Shown in pieces: positions 55,956-64,000 of a stretch of DNA of 64,000 bases (positions are counted from its first letter, which is position 1; every line of letters begins with the position of its first letter). A program made the position numbers and the translations under genes. Source of the DNA: Streptomyces deccanensis (GTDB lineage: Bacteria > Actinomycetota > Actinomycetes > Streptomycetales > Streptomycetaceae); the NCBI RefSeq assembly GCF_022385335.1, contig NZ_CP092431.1, positions 7,130,001-7,194,000 on the forward strand. Reading direction: 5' to 3'. Below the pieces are notes generated by a model, which saw nothing but the letters and a program-made list of their open reading frames with translations, ran no database searches and was not told the origin of the DNA.

Positions 55956-58208
55956 GTGGCAGCCCTCGCGCGCTGGTGTGTCCGGCACCGTCTTGTCGCC
56001 GTCCTTCTGTGGCTTCTCGCCTTCGCCGGCACGGCCGCCGGCGCCGCCGTCGCGGGAGCCGCGTACTCGAACGACTACAAGACCCCCGGAACCGAGTCCA
56101 GCCGCGCCACCGACCTGCTGAACGCGGGCTTCCCGGGCGTCAGCGGCGACAGCGCCACCGTCGTCTGGCACACGAGCGACGGGACGGCCGGCGACGGGAC
56201 CGCGGGTGTGCGGGCCGCCGCCGTCGAGCAGACCATGACGAAGACGCTCGACGAGATCGCCGACCTGCCGGGCGTCGCCGCCGTGACCGACCCCTACGAC
56301 GGCGCCGACGGCGGCCGGATCAGCGAGGACGGCCGTACGGCGTACGCCACCGTCACCTTCGACAAGCCCGCCGAGGACGTGGACAAGGCGCAGGCCGAGG
56401 CCGTCGTCGACACGGCGAAGGCCGCCGAGGGCGACGGGCTCCAGGTGGAGCTGGGCGGCACCTCGATCGGCCTCACCGAGACCTCCGGCGGGCACCTCGC
56501 GGAGATCGTCGGCGTGCTCGTCGCCGCCGTCGTCCTCTTCCTCGCCTTCGGCTCGCTCGCCGCCTCGCTGCTGCCGATCGCCACCGCGCTCGTCAGCGTG
56601 GGCACAGCCTACGCGGGGATCACCCTGCTCGGGCACGCCATGACGGTCGCCGACTTCGCGCCCATGCTGGGCACCCTCATCGGCCTCGGCGTCGGCATCG
56701 ACTACGCGCTGTTCATCGTGACCCGGCACCGCCGGGGGCTGAAACGGGGCCTGTCCGTGGAGGAGGCCGCGCGGAGCGCCGTCGCGACCACCGGACGGGC
56801 CGTGGTCTTCGCCGGCGCCACGGTCTGCATAGCCCTGCTGGGCATGCTGATCCTGCGGCTCGGCTTCCTCAACGGCGTCGCGATCGCCGCCTCCCTCACC
56901 GTGGTCCTCACCGTCGCCGCGTCCGTGACGCTGCTGCCGGCCCTGCTGTCGTTCATCGGCATGCGGGCGCTGAGCCGCCGCGAGCGCCGCCGCCTCGCCG
57001 AACACGGCCCCGAGCCCGAGTTGCCCACCGGCTTCGCCGCCCGCTGGTCCGCCTTCGTCGAGCGGCACCCGAAGAAGCTCGGCGCGCTCGCCCTCGTCGT
57101 CATGACCCTGCTCGCCCTGCCCACCCTCGGACTGCGCCTCGGCACCTCCGACCAGGGCAACGACCCGAGGACGACCACCACCCGCCAGGCCTACGACCTC
57201 CTCGCCGAGGGCTTCGGGCCCGGGATGAACGGCCCCCTCACCCTGGTCACCGAGGTCGACGGCGCCGCCGACAAGCTCGCCCTCGACAACCTCGACAGCA
57301 CGCTCCGGGCCACCGAGGGCGTCTCGGCGGTGACCCCGGTGACGTACAACACCGGCGGCGACACCGCGTACCTCACCGTCGTCCCCGACTCCTCCCCGCA
57401 GTCCGCGCGGACCAGCGAGCTGGTCGAACGGCTGCGCGACGAGGTACTGCCGCGTGCCGAGACCGGCACCTCGCTGGATCTGCACGTCGGCGGGGTGACC
57501 GCCGGATACGACGACTTCGCGGACGTCATCGTGGGCAAGCTCCCGCTGTTCGTCGGCGTCGTCATCGGCCTCGGCTGTCTGCTGCTCCTGCTCGCCTTCC
57601 GGTCCGTCGGGATACCGCTCAAGGCCGCCGCGATGAACGTCGCCGCCGTCGCCGCCGCGTTCGGCGTGGTCGTCGCGATCTTCCAGTGGGGCTGGGGGAG
57701 CGAGCTGCTGGGCCTCGGCCGGGCCGGGCCGATCGAACCCTTCCTCCCCGTGATCATGGTCTCGGTCCTCTTCGGGCTCTCCATGGACTACCAGGTCTTC
57801 CTGGTCAGCCGGATGTACGAGGAGTGGCTGGAGACCGGCGACAACCGGCGCGCGGTCCGCGTCGGCCTCGCCGAGACCAGCCGGGTGATCAACTCCGCGG
57901 CCGTCATCATGATCTCCGTCTTCCTCGCCTTCGTGCTCAGCGGCGACCGCGTCATCGCCATGTTCGGCATCGCGCTCGCCGCCGCCGTCGCCCTGGACGC
58001 CTTCGTCCTGCGCACGCTCCTCGTCCCCGCCCTCATGCACATGCTCGGCGGCGCCAACTGGTGGCTCCCCCGCTGGCTGGACCGGCGCATGCCCCGCATC
58101 AGCATCGAACCGCCCGAGACCCGCGCCGCCCATGAGAGGCTCGCGGACGTCGTGGTGGACGATCTGGAGAAGGAGCGGCCGAAGGATGTACGCGATATCC
58201 CTGGGTGA
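55956..58208 (+). CDS. MmpL-family RND transporter
   Basis: 750 residues from GTG 55956, eight bases after AGGAG. It has the two-fold RND layout: first helix LVAVLLWLLAFAGTAAGAAV, an exterior loop domain, helices 2-6 with GLGVGIDYALFIVTRHRRGL, a cytoplasmic hinge, then a second exterior domain and helices 8-12 with FGLSMDYQVFLVSRMYEEWL. Asp and Tyr in the two DY pairs are the proton-relay residues of MmpL proteins. Probably exports a lipid or hydrophobic compound. Overlaps the next gene by 23 nt. Confidence 0.9.
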   Translation: MAALARWCVRHRLVAVLLWLLAFAGTAAGAAVAGAAYSNDYKTPGTESSRATDLLNAGFPGVSGDSATVVWHTSDGTAGDGTAGVRAAAVEQTMTKTLDEIADLPGVAAVTDPYDGADGGRISEDGRTAYATVTFDKPAEDVDKAQAEAVVDTAKAAEGDGLQVELGGTSIGLTETSGGHLAEIVGVLVAAVVLFLAFGSLAASLLPIATALVSVGTAYAGITLLGHAMTVADFAPMLGTLIGLGVGIDYALFIVTRHRRGLKRGLSVEEAARSAVATTGRAVVFAGATVCIALLGMLILRLGFLNGVAIAASLTVVLTVAASVTLLPALLSFIGMRALSRRERRRLAEHGPEPELPTGFAARWSAFVERHPKKLGALALVVMTLLALPTLGLRLGTSDQGNDPRTTTTRQAYDLLAEGFGPGMNGPLTLVTEVDGAADKLALDNLDSTLRATEGVSAVTPVTYNTGGDTAYLTVVPDSSPQSARTSELVERLRDEVLPRAETGTSLDLHVGGVTAGYDDFADVIVGKLPLFVGVVIGLGCLLLLLAFRSVGIPLKAAAMNVAAVAAAFGVVVAIFQWGWGSELLGLGRAGPIEPFLPVIMVSVLFGLSMDYQVFLVSRMYEEWLETGDNRRAVRVGLAETSRVINSAAVIMISVFLAFVLSGDRVIAMFGIALAAAVALDAFVLRTLLVPALMHMLGGANWWLPRWLDRRMPRISIEPPETRAAHERLADVVVDDLEKERPKDVRDIPG

Positions 58209-58761
58209 CGACGGAGCCGAACTGCGGCCCCTGGACCCCTGGCACGCCGAGGAGTTCCTCACCCACCTGGAACGGGGACGGGACTTCATCAACCAGTACG
58301 TCCCCTTCGGCCAGAGCGCCACCGACGTCGACGGCGCCCGCGCCGTCCTCCAGCGGTACGCCGACATGCGCGCCGCCGACACCGGCTCCCTGCACGGCAT
58401 CTGGCTCGACGGCACACTCGTCGGCGGGGTCCTCTTCCTCAACTTCGACGCGGAGAACGCCAACTGCGAGGTCGGCTGCTGGCTGGAGCCCGCCGGCACC
58501 GGGCGAGGGCTCGTCACCCGCGCCATGCGGATCCTCATCGACTGGGCCGTCGACGTCCGCGCCGTCCACCGGGTCGAGTGGATCGCGGCCTCCGGCAACA
58601 AGCCGAGCCTCGCTGTGGCACGACGGCTCGGCATGGTCAGGGACGGTGTGCAGCGCGAGAGATATCCCCACCGGGGTGTCCGGCACGACTTGGAGATATG
58701 GTCCGTCCTGGCGCCCGAATGGCGTGCGGCACGCGCCCGCAGCGCCCACAAGGATCGTTAA
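58186..58761 (+). CDS. GNAT-family N-acetyltransferase (RimJ/RimL-like)
   Basis: 191 residues from ATG 58186. GAELRPLDPWHAEEFLTHLE, GTLVGGVLFLNFDAEN, CEVGCWLEPAGTGRGLVTRA (acetyl-CoA loop) and NKPSLAVARRLGMVRDGVQR are characteristic of RimJ/RimL-type acetyltransferases acting on protein N-termini or small amines. The start lies inside the end of the transporter gene, so translation is probably coupled. GGAG stands about ten bases upstream. Confidence 0.88.
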   Translation: MYAISLGDDGAELRPLDPWHAEEFLTHLERGRDFINQYVPFGQSATDVDGARAVLQRYADMRAADTGSLHGIWLDGTLVGGVLFLNFDAENANCEVGCWLEPAGTGRGLVTRAMRILIDWAVDVRAVHRVEWIAASGNKPSLAVARRLGMVRDGVQRERYPHRGVRHDLEIWSVLAPEWRAARARSAHKDR

Positions 58762-58796
58762 GAAACCTCTCAGACAACATTCGTACGGTGCGAGGT

Positions 58797-59393
58797 ATGG
58801 GAACCAAGACAGTGGACGAGACCGGGGCCGACACGGGCGCCGAGGCCAGGAACGACGACGAGGCGGTGAACATCACCAAGGAGGACGCGGCGAAGGAGGA
58901 TGCCGCGACGGAAGCCGAGGGCCAGACCCCGGCCGACGACTCCGAGGAGGCCGCGGAGTTCGACGAGGAGTTCCCGCCGGCCACCGCGAAGGCGACGCCG
59001 GGCGTCGGCCAGGGTGCCGCCGGCATCGTGTCCGTGGTGCTGGGCCTCGTCTCGCTGACCGGGGGCTGGGTCGGCAGCGTCGCCTCCGCGCGTGAGGAGA
59101 TCACCGGGCAGCTGGAGATGCAGGCCGCGACGAACGCGACCGTCTCCACCCAGCTCCAGGCCGTCTACGGCGACGCCTGGCAGGCCTCCGCCCTGTGGGG
59201 CGGCCTCTTCGCTCTCGTCGGCCTGATCGTCGGTGTGGCCGTGCTGGTGCGGCCCGCGTTCGGCGACCCCGACCAGGTGCAGACGCCGTGGATCAAGTCG
59301 GTGGCCTGGGCCGGTGTCTCCGTCGGCTTCATCGGGCTGGTGCTGGCCGCCCTGAAGTACTCCGACCTCATCCTGGCACTGCCGAAGACCTGA
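58797..59393 (+). CDS. Membrane protein with acidic N-terminal tail
   Basis: 198 residues. The first ~65 are strongly acidic and Ala/Glu/Asp-rich. Three hydrophobic helices follow (GIVSVVLGLVSLTGGWVGSV, LWGGLFALVGLIVGVAVLV, VAWAGVSVGFIGLVLAALKY). No known domain. ATG 58797 has TACGGT seven bases before it and only a GAGG one base away, so a leaderless start is likely. A strong terminator follows. Confidence 0.75.
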   Translation: MGTKTVDETGADTGAEARNDDEAVNITKEDAAKEDAATEAEGQTPADDSEEAAEFDEEFPPATAKATPGVGQGAAGIVSVVLGLVSLTGGWVGSVASAREEITGQLEMQAATNATVSTQLQAVYGDAWQASALWGGLFALVGLIVGVAVLVRPAFGDPDQVQTPWIKSVAWAGVSVGFIGLVLAALKYSDLILALPKT

Positions 59394-59437
59394 CCCGGAC
59401 GCACACCCGCCCGGACAGGGCGGACCGAGCGGCTTCT

Positions 59438-59489
59438 GAGGGGCCTTAGGCCCGTCGTAGGCATCCCTACGGCGGTCCTAAGGCCCCTC
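59438..59489 (+). terminator. Terminator after the acidic membrane protein
   Basis: GAGGGGCCTTAGG (59438-59450) is exactly complementary to CCTAAGGCCCCTC (59477-59489). A second stem, GTAGG/CCTAC, sits inside it around a CATC loop, giving a long two-step hairpin. Confidence 0.88.
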
Positions 59490-59598
59490 CCGCCTTTCAA
59501 GATGCGGAACTCTCCCGATGTGGCGCACCCCCCTCACGGACGAAAGTCGAGGCATCGCAGCAAGCGAGCCGAGACCGACTCTTCACGAGGGGTACGAG

Positions 59599-59814
59599 AT
59601 GTTCGAGTACGAGCTCCAGCAGATCCGTTCCGCCGAGCTGATCCGCGAGGCCGAGCACTACCGCCAGGTACGCGAGGCCCGCCGCGCCCGCCGCGCGGCC
59701 GCACACGACTCCACGACCGCCACGAGGTCCGCCACGGGGGAGGGGGAACAGGACGCGGAGGGGAGCGTGCCGAGCCACCGCCCGCGCCGGCTCCGCTTCC
59801 CACGCGCCGCGTGA
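59599..59814 (+). CDS. 71-residue Arg/Glu-rich protein of unknown function
   Basis: ATG 59599, with GAGGGG six bases upstream. A helical start (MFEYELQQIRSAELIREAEH then YRQVREARRARRAAA) is followed by a disordered, charged end. No family recognised. An upstream in-frame ATG (59518) would place the start in a region without a ribosome binding site. Lies 110 bp before the second LAL regulator. Confidence 0.65.
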   Translation: MFEYELQQIRSAELIREAEHYRQVREARRARRAAAHDSTTATRSATGEGEQDAEGSVPSHRPRRLRFPRAA

Positions 59815-59924
59815 CGGGGACCGCCGGCCGCGCCGGCACGGGACCCCTCCCCGGGGCGGACGGTCGCCGTCCGGCCGCCCGGGGGCCCCGGATAATCGGT
59901 GCCGAAGTATCCGCGGGCCGTGCG

Positions 59925-62900
59925 ATGCTCGGCGATGTGGAGACCAGGTCCGTCAGTCCGGTGTTCGTGGGTCGTGTCGACGAACTGAACGTGTTGCGCG
60001 AGGCGTTGGCCCGCGCCGACGGCGGCGCCACAGGCGCGGCGGGGAACGGGGGAGACGGGGGCGGCGGCCCGCAGGCGCTGCTGCTCGGCGGCGAGGCAGG
60101 GGTCGGAAAGACCCGCCTCGTCGAGGAGTTCACCGGCGAGGCCGCGCGCGGGGGCGCGGTCGTCGCCGTCGGTGGCTGTGTCGAGATCGGTGCCGACGGC
60201 CTGCCCTACGCACCCTTCTCCACCGCCCTGCGTGCCCTGCGCCGCCGACTGCCCGACGAACTCGCCGCCGCGGCCGCCGGACAGGAACAGGAACTGGCCC
60301 GGCTGCTGCCCGAGTTGGGCGAGGCCCCGCGCGCCCGGCACGACGAGGAGGGCACCGCCCGCCTCTTCGAACTCACCGCCCGCCTGCTGGAACGCCTCGC
60401 CGCCGACCGCACGGTCGTCCTCGTCCTGGAGGACCTGCACTGGGCCGACGCCTCCACCCGCCACCTCCTGTCCTACCTCCTGCGCACGCTGCGCACCGGC
60501 CGCCTCGTCGTCCTCGCCACCTACCGCTCCGACGACATCCACCGCCGCCACCCCCTGCGCCCCCTCCTCGCCGAACTCGACCGCCTCCGCACGGTCCGCC
60601 GCGTCGAACTGCCCCGCTTCAACCGCGCCGAGGTCGGCCACCAACTCGCCGGCATCCTCGCCACCGAACCCGAACCGGAGCGCGTCGACGAGATCTTCGA
60701 CCGCTCCGACGGCAACGCCTTCTTCGTCGAGGAACTCGCCGCCGCCGCTCACGACGGCGGCTGCCCCGGCCTCACCGACTCCCTGCGCGACCTGCTCCTC
60801 GTCCGCGTCGAACGGCTCCCCGAGGACGCCCAGCGGATCGCCCGCATCGTCGCCGAGGGCGGCTCCACCGTGGAGTACGCCCTGCTCGCCGCAGTGGCCG
60901 GGCTCCCCGAGGACGACCTCATCGAAGCCCTGCGGGCCGCCGTCGGCGCCAACCTCCTGCTCGCCGCCCCCGGCGGCGACGGCTACCGCTTCCGGCACTC
61001 CCTGGTCCGCGAGGCCGTCAGCGACGACCTGCTGCCCGGCGAACGCTCCCGCCTCAACCGCCGCTACGCCGAGGCCCTGGAGGCCGACCCCGCCCTCGTC
61101 CCCACCGACGGCCGCGCCACCCGCCTGGCCAGCTACTGGTACCACGCCCACGACGCCGCCAAGGCCCTGCCCGCCGTCCTCGACGCCTCCGCCGAGGCCC
61201 GCTCCCGGCACGCCCACGCCGAACAACTCCGCCTCCTGGAACGGGCGATGGAGCTGTGGGACGCCGCCCCCGAGGCCGTGCGCGCCGCGCTGCGCCCCGT
61301 CGACTACACCGAGGTCTTCCCGCCCTGCGGCTGCGACCCGGCCACCACCCCGCTGCGCTACCTCGACCTCATGGCCGAGGCCGCCGTCGCCGGACGACTC
61401 TGCGGAGAGCGGGAGCGAGCCATGCGGATCACCCGGCGCGCACTGGACCTGCTCGCGGACGGGGGCGACCCGCTGCGCACCGCCTGGTTCTGGGTCCAGC
61501 GCTCCATGCTCACCGAGGGCCTCGCCCGGGGCGACGGCTGGAAGGAACTCGCCACCGCCCAGGACCTCGTACGCGGCCTTCCCCCCTCCGAGGTGCACGC
61601 CGAAGTGCTCTCCCGGGTGGCCGGCTGGTCCATGCTCCACGCCCCCGGCCCCGACGCGCTCTCCGACGCCCAGCGCGCCGTCGACTACGCACGTATGGTC
61701 GGCGCCGAGGACATCGAACTCAACGCCCGCCTCACCCTCGGCGGCCTGATGGTCGACGCCGGCGACGTCGAGACGGGCATCGCCGTGATGGAGGACGTCC
61801 GCCGCCGCTCCCTCGAACGCGGCCCCGCCGCCGTCGTGGGCCGCTCCTATGTCAACCTCCCGTCCTGCCTGGAGGGCATCGGACGCTCCCAGGACGCCGT
61901 GCGCCTGCTGAAGGAAGGCATCGACGTCACCCGACGCCGGGGCCTGCTGGAGTCCGAGGCCTGGGTGTGGGGCAACCTCGCCGAGTCCCTGCTCTCCCTG
62001 GGCCGCTGGGACGAGGCCCTGGAAGCGGTGAAAATGGCCCAGAACGTCGTCTCCAGCCAGAAACCCCGAGGCCTCAGCACCCTCATCCAAGCCTCCATCG
62101 CCCTCGCCCGCGGCGACATCGCCGAGGCCCGCGGTCACCTCGCCGCCGCCCGCGGCCACTACGGCCACCACAACCCCACGCCCCAGAACGATCTGCCCCT
62201 CTCCAGTCTCGCCCTCGGCATCGCCGCCGCCGAGGAGCGCCTCACGGACGCCCGCGCGGAACTGGCCCGCGTCCTCGACACCGGCTTCGCCGTCGGAACC
62301 CAGCGCTACGCCTGGCCCCTCCTCCTCGCCTCCGCCACCGCCGAGGCCGACGCCCGCGCACTCCCGGCCGCCGAGCCCGGCCGCGCCGAGAGCCTCGACC
62401 GGATCTTCACCGTGGCCAAGAAGCTCACCACCGGCTCACCGATCTGGCTCGCCCACGAACGCTGGGTCCGCGCCGAACTCCAACGCGCCGAGGGGACCGT
62501 GGCCCCGGACATCTGGTCCGACGTCGTCACCGCCTTCGAGCCCCTGGACCGGCCCTACGACCTGGCCCGCGTCCGCCACCGCCTCGCCGAGGCGCTGCTG
62601 GCCGACGGCACAGGCGACGAGGTCCGCGACCGGGCGACGGAACTGCTGCGGCTGGCCGCCGCCGTCGCCGACCACCTCGGCGCCCGCCCCCTCGCCGACG
62701 AGGTCGCCCTCCTCGCCCGCCGAGCCCGCCTCACCCTGAGCCGCGCCCCCGAGCCGGCGCTCACACCCGCCGATCCCGTGGCCGCGCTCGGCCTCACCGA
62801 CCGCGAGGACGACGTCCTCCGCCTGGTCGCCGCCGGCCGCACCAACCGCCAGATAGCCGAGGAACTCTTCATCTCCCCCAAGACGGCGAGCGTCCACGTC

Positions 62901-63011
62901 TCCAACATCCTCGCCAAGCTCGGCGTCTCCAGCCGCGGCGAGGCGGCGGCGGTGGCCCACCGGGTGGGACTGGCCCCGACAGGGGCCGGAGACCGGCTCG
63001 CAGCGGGATGA
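59925..63011 (+). CDS. LAL-type LuxR regulator with functional-looking ATPase
   Basis: 1028 residues if it starts at ATG 59925 (GTG 59937 is possible; neither has a clear ribosome binding site). FVGRVDELNVLREALA starts an AAA_16 module. Walker A GGEAGVGKT lies at ~55-63 and Walker B VVLVLEDLHWAD near 168. TPR-like helical repeats follow (QHAEQLRLLERAMEL-like HAEQLRLLERAMEL, DAVRLLKEGIDVTR). The C-terminal LuxR helix-turn-helix is TDREDDVLRLVAAGRTNRQI then ASVHVSNILAKLG. Unlike the 19 kb LAL protein, its Walker A lysine is intact and no TTA codon was seen. Confidence 0.9.
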   Translation: MLGDVETRSVSPVFVGRVDELNVLREALARADGGATGAAGNGGDGGGGPQALLLGGEAGVGKTRLVEEFTGEAARGGAVVAVGGCVEIGADGLPYAPFSTALRALRRRLPDELAAAAAGQEQELARLLPELGEAPRARHDEEGTARLFELTARLLERLAADRTVVLVLEDLHWADASTRHLLSYLLRTLRTGRLVVLATYRSDDIHRRHPLRPLLAELDRLRTVRRVELPRFNRAEVGHQLAGILATEPEPERVDEIFDRSDGNAFFVEELAAAAHDGGCPGLTDSLRDLLLVRVERLPEDAQRIARIVAEGGSTVEYALLAAVAGLPEDDLIEALRAAVGANLLLAAPGGDGYRFRHSLVREAVSDDLLPGERSRLNRRYAEALEADPALVPTDGRATRLASYWYHAHDAAKALPAVLDASAEARSRHAHAEQLRLLERAMELWDAAPEAVRAALRPVDYTEVFPPCGCDPATTPLRYLDLMAEAAVAGRLCGERERAMRITRRALDLLADGGDPLRTAWFWVQRSMLTEGLARGDGWKELATAQDLVRGLPPSEVHAEVLSRVAGWSMLHAPGPDALSDAQRAVDYARMVGAEDIELNARLTLGGLMVDAGDVETGIAVMEDVRRRSLERGPAAVVGRSYVNLPSCLEGIGRSQDAVRLLKEGIDVTRRRGLLESEAWVWGNLAESLLSLGRWDEALEAVKMAQNVVSSQKPRGLSTLIQASIALARGDIAEARGHLAAARGHYGHHNPTPQNDLPLSSLALGIAAAEERLTDARAELARVLDTGFAVGTQRYAWPLLLASATAEADARALPAAEPGRAESLDRIFTVAKKLTTGSPIWLAHERWVRAELQRAEGTVAPDIWSDVVTAFEPLDRPYDLARVRHRLAEALLADGTGDEVRDRATELLRLAAAVADHLGARPLADEVALLARRARLTLSRAPEPALTPADPVAALGLTDREDDVLRLVAAGRTNRQIAEELFISPKTASVHVSNILAKLGVSSRGEAAAVAHRVGLAPTGAGDRLAAG

Positions 63012-63092
63012 TGGAAGGGAGGACCACCGAGGCTCCGCCGTTCGACCGGGACCGCCCGCCCGCCGCCTCGTGGCCCTGGGGGAGGGAGCACA

Positions 63093-63296
63093 GTGTTCAA
63101 CGCCTTCGAGGAACTGTTCGCACCTGCCCGCAAGCACACCCGTGACGAGGAGAACCGGCTGGCACTGACCCGTGAGGACGTCGGGGACAACGATCCAGGA
63201 CGCGGACCGATAGACCTCGCGTCCGGGAAGGTCGTCATACGCCCGCCCGAGCCCGTGGAGAAGGAGGCCGAGTCGGCCACGACGGCCGAGGAGTAG
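63093..63296 (+). CDS. DUF6191-like small protein
   Basis: 67 residues from GTG 63093, with GGGAG upstream. FNAFEELFAPARKHTRDEEN, the hydrophilic middle and IDLASGKVVIRPPEPVE match DUF6191, a small actinobacterial family of unknown role. It begins 81 bp after the LAL regulator gene and may share its transcript. Confidence 0.75.
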   Translation: MFNAFEELFAPARKHTRDEENRLALTREDVGDNDPGRGPIDLASGKVVIRPPEPVEKEAESATTAEE

Positions 63297-63304
63297 GCGG
63301 AGGC

Positions 63305-64000
63305 CTACGTCACCTCCAGCTCGAGGATCTTGTCGTCGCCGTTCTCCGGGGAGCCCCGTCCGTCCGTCTCGCTGGTCACCAGCCAGAGTTTGTCGCCACC
63401 GGCGGAGACCACGGTGCGGAGGCGGCCGTAGTCGCCCTCCAGGAAGGGCTGGGGGTCGGCGGCGGTCTTCGTGCCGTCGAGGGGGACGCGCCACAGACGC
63501 TGGCCGCGCAGGCCTGCCATCCACACCGAGCCCTCCGCGATGGCGATGCCGCTCGGGGAGGCCTCCTCCGTGCTCCACACGGCCACCGGGTCGACATAGC
63601 CGGACTCGCCGCCCTCGCCCTCGACCTCCGGCCACCCGTAGTTCCCGCCGGGGCGGATGTGGTTCAGCTCGTCCCAGGTGTTCTGACCGAACTCCGAGGC
63701 GAACAGGCGCTGTTCGGAGTCCCAGGCGAGGCCCTGGACGTTGCGGTGGCCGTACGAGTAGACGACGGAGTCGTCGAAGGGGTTGCCGGGGGCCGGCTGC
63801 CCCTCCGGGGTCATACGGAGGATCTTGCCGCCGAGGGACTTCTTGTCCTGGGCCAGGGGGCCCTCGTACCGCTCGCCCGTGCTCGCGTACAGCATCCGGT
63901 CGGGGCCGAAGGCGAGCCGGCCGCCGTTGTGGTTGGTGCCCTTGGGGATGCCCCGGAGGATGGTGTCGGGGGCGCCGAGCTGTTCGCCGGCCGGCTTCTC
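63305..64000 (-). CDS. Glucose/sorbosone dehydrogenase-type protein (PQQ-dependent), 5' end outside window
   Basis: The visible 231 codons run from the right edge to TAG 63305. TNHNGGRLAFGPDRMLYAST, SLGGKILRMTPEGQPAPGNP, YSYGHRNVQGLAWDSEQRLF and EFGQNTWDELNHIRPGGNYG are blades of the soluble glucose dehydrogenase / sorbosone dehydrogenase propeller. Family members oxidise sugars with PQQ and are usually exported; the signal region lies beyond base 64000. Convergent with the DUF6191 gene, only 8 bp away. Confidence 0.9.
   Translation of the reverse strand, partial: EKPAGEQLGAPDTILRGIPKGTNHNGGRLAFGPDRMLYASTGERYEGPLAQDKKSLGGKILRMTPEGQPAPGNPFDDSVVYSYGHRNVQGLAWDSEQRLFASEFGQNTWDELNHIRPGGNYGWPEVEGEGGESGYVDPVAVWSTEEASPSGIAIAEGSVWMAGLRGQRLWRVPLDGTKTAADPQPFLEGDYGRLRTVVSAGGDKLWLVTSETDGRGSPENGDDKILELEVT

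Overview
The window looks like a Streptomyces chromosome, or that of a very close actinomycete relative. The sequence is extremely GC-rich with strong third-position GC bias. Many starts are GTG, often with no ribosome binding site. I found one in-frame TTA codon in the genes I checked. The gene families (SseB pairs, LAL-type LuxR regulators, DUF6191, a GGDEF-EAL protein beside ligA and gatCAB) are typical of Streptomyces. No phage capsid, terminase or integrase gene and no tRNA, rRNA or CRISPR array was recognised.

Region 1 (1-18.8 kb) is most of a contractile injection system (eCIS) locus of the non-phage, Afp/PVC-related kind. On the minus strand, in transcription order, come the sheath, inner tube, two small tail-assembly-chaperone-like proteins, a 1232-residue low-complexity protein with repeated V/I-Q-R motifs, a second tube-like protein, a LysM baseplate protein, a VgrG-type spike and the start of a gp25-like baseplate protein that runs off the left edge. 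Divergent from the sheath is a DUF4157 protein with a C-terminal domain I do not recognise, a candidate cargo. Next come two tandem paralogous single-pass membrane proteins with nearly the same cytoplasmic half but different exterior lectin-like halves. They converge on the AAA+ ATPase and the DUF4255 terminator protein.

Region 2 (18.1-22.5 kb) holds a LuxR-type regulator divergent from a large LAL-type regulator. The LAL gene carries a TTA codon, so its translation, and possibly the injection system, probably depends on the developmental bldA tRNA.

Region 3 (22.5-31 kb) has a DoxX membrane protein and a glycine/serine operon on the minus strand, gcvT-gcvH-glyA-sdaA, behind a tandem glycine riboswitch. 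A P-loop kinase-like protein and two SseB-family proteins follow on the plus strand.

Region 4 (30.7-37.0 kb) is a complete oligopeptide ABC transporter in the order C-A-B-D-F, preceded by a short leader ORF.

Region 5 (37-46 kb) contains a TRIC/UPF0126 membrane protein, a thioesterase, a TetR regulator divergent from two small membrane proteins, a cysteine desulfurase, an exported amidase and mnmA. The desulfurase and mnmA supply and use sulfur for tRNA 2-thiouridine. A methyltransferase, a LOG-family protein and a short-chain dehydrogenase follow.

Region 6 (46-56 kb) is core housekeeping: a MetE-like protein, ligA, an RmdB-like c-di-GMP protein and gatC-gatA-(small protein)-gatB.

Region 7 (56-64 kb) has an MmpL/RND transporter, a GNAT acetyltransferase, small membrane and hypothetical proteins, a second LAL regulator and the 3' part of a glucose/sorbosone dehydrogenase gene. 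Dispersed inverted repeats and strong hairpin terminators separate several units.
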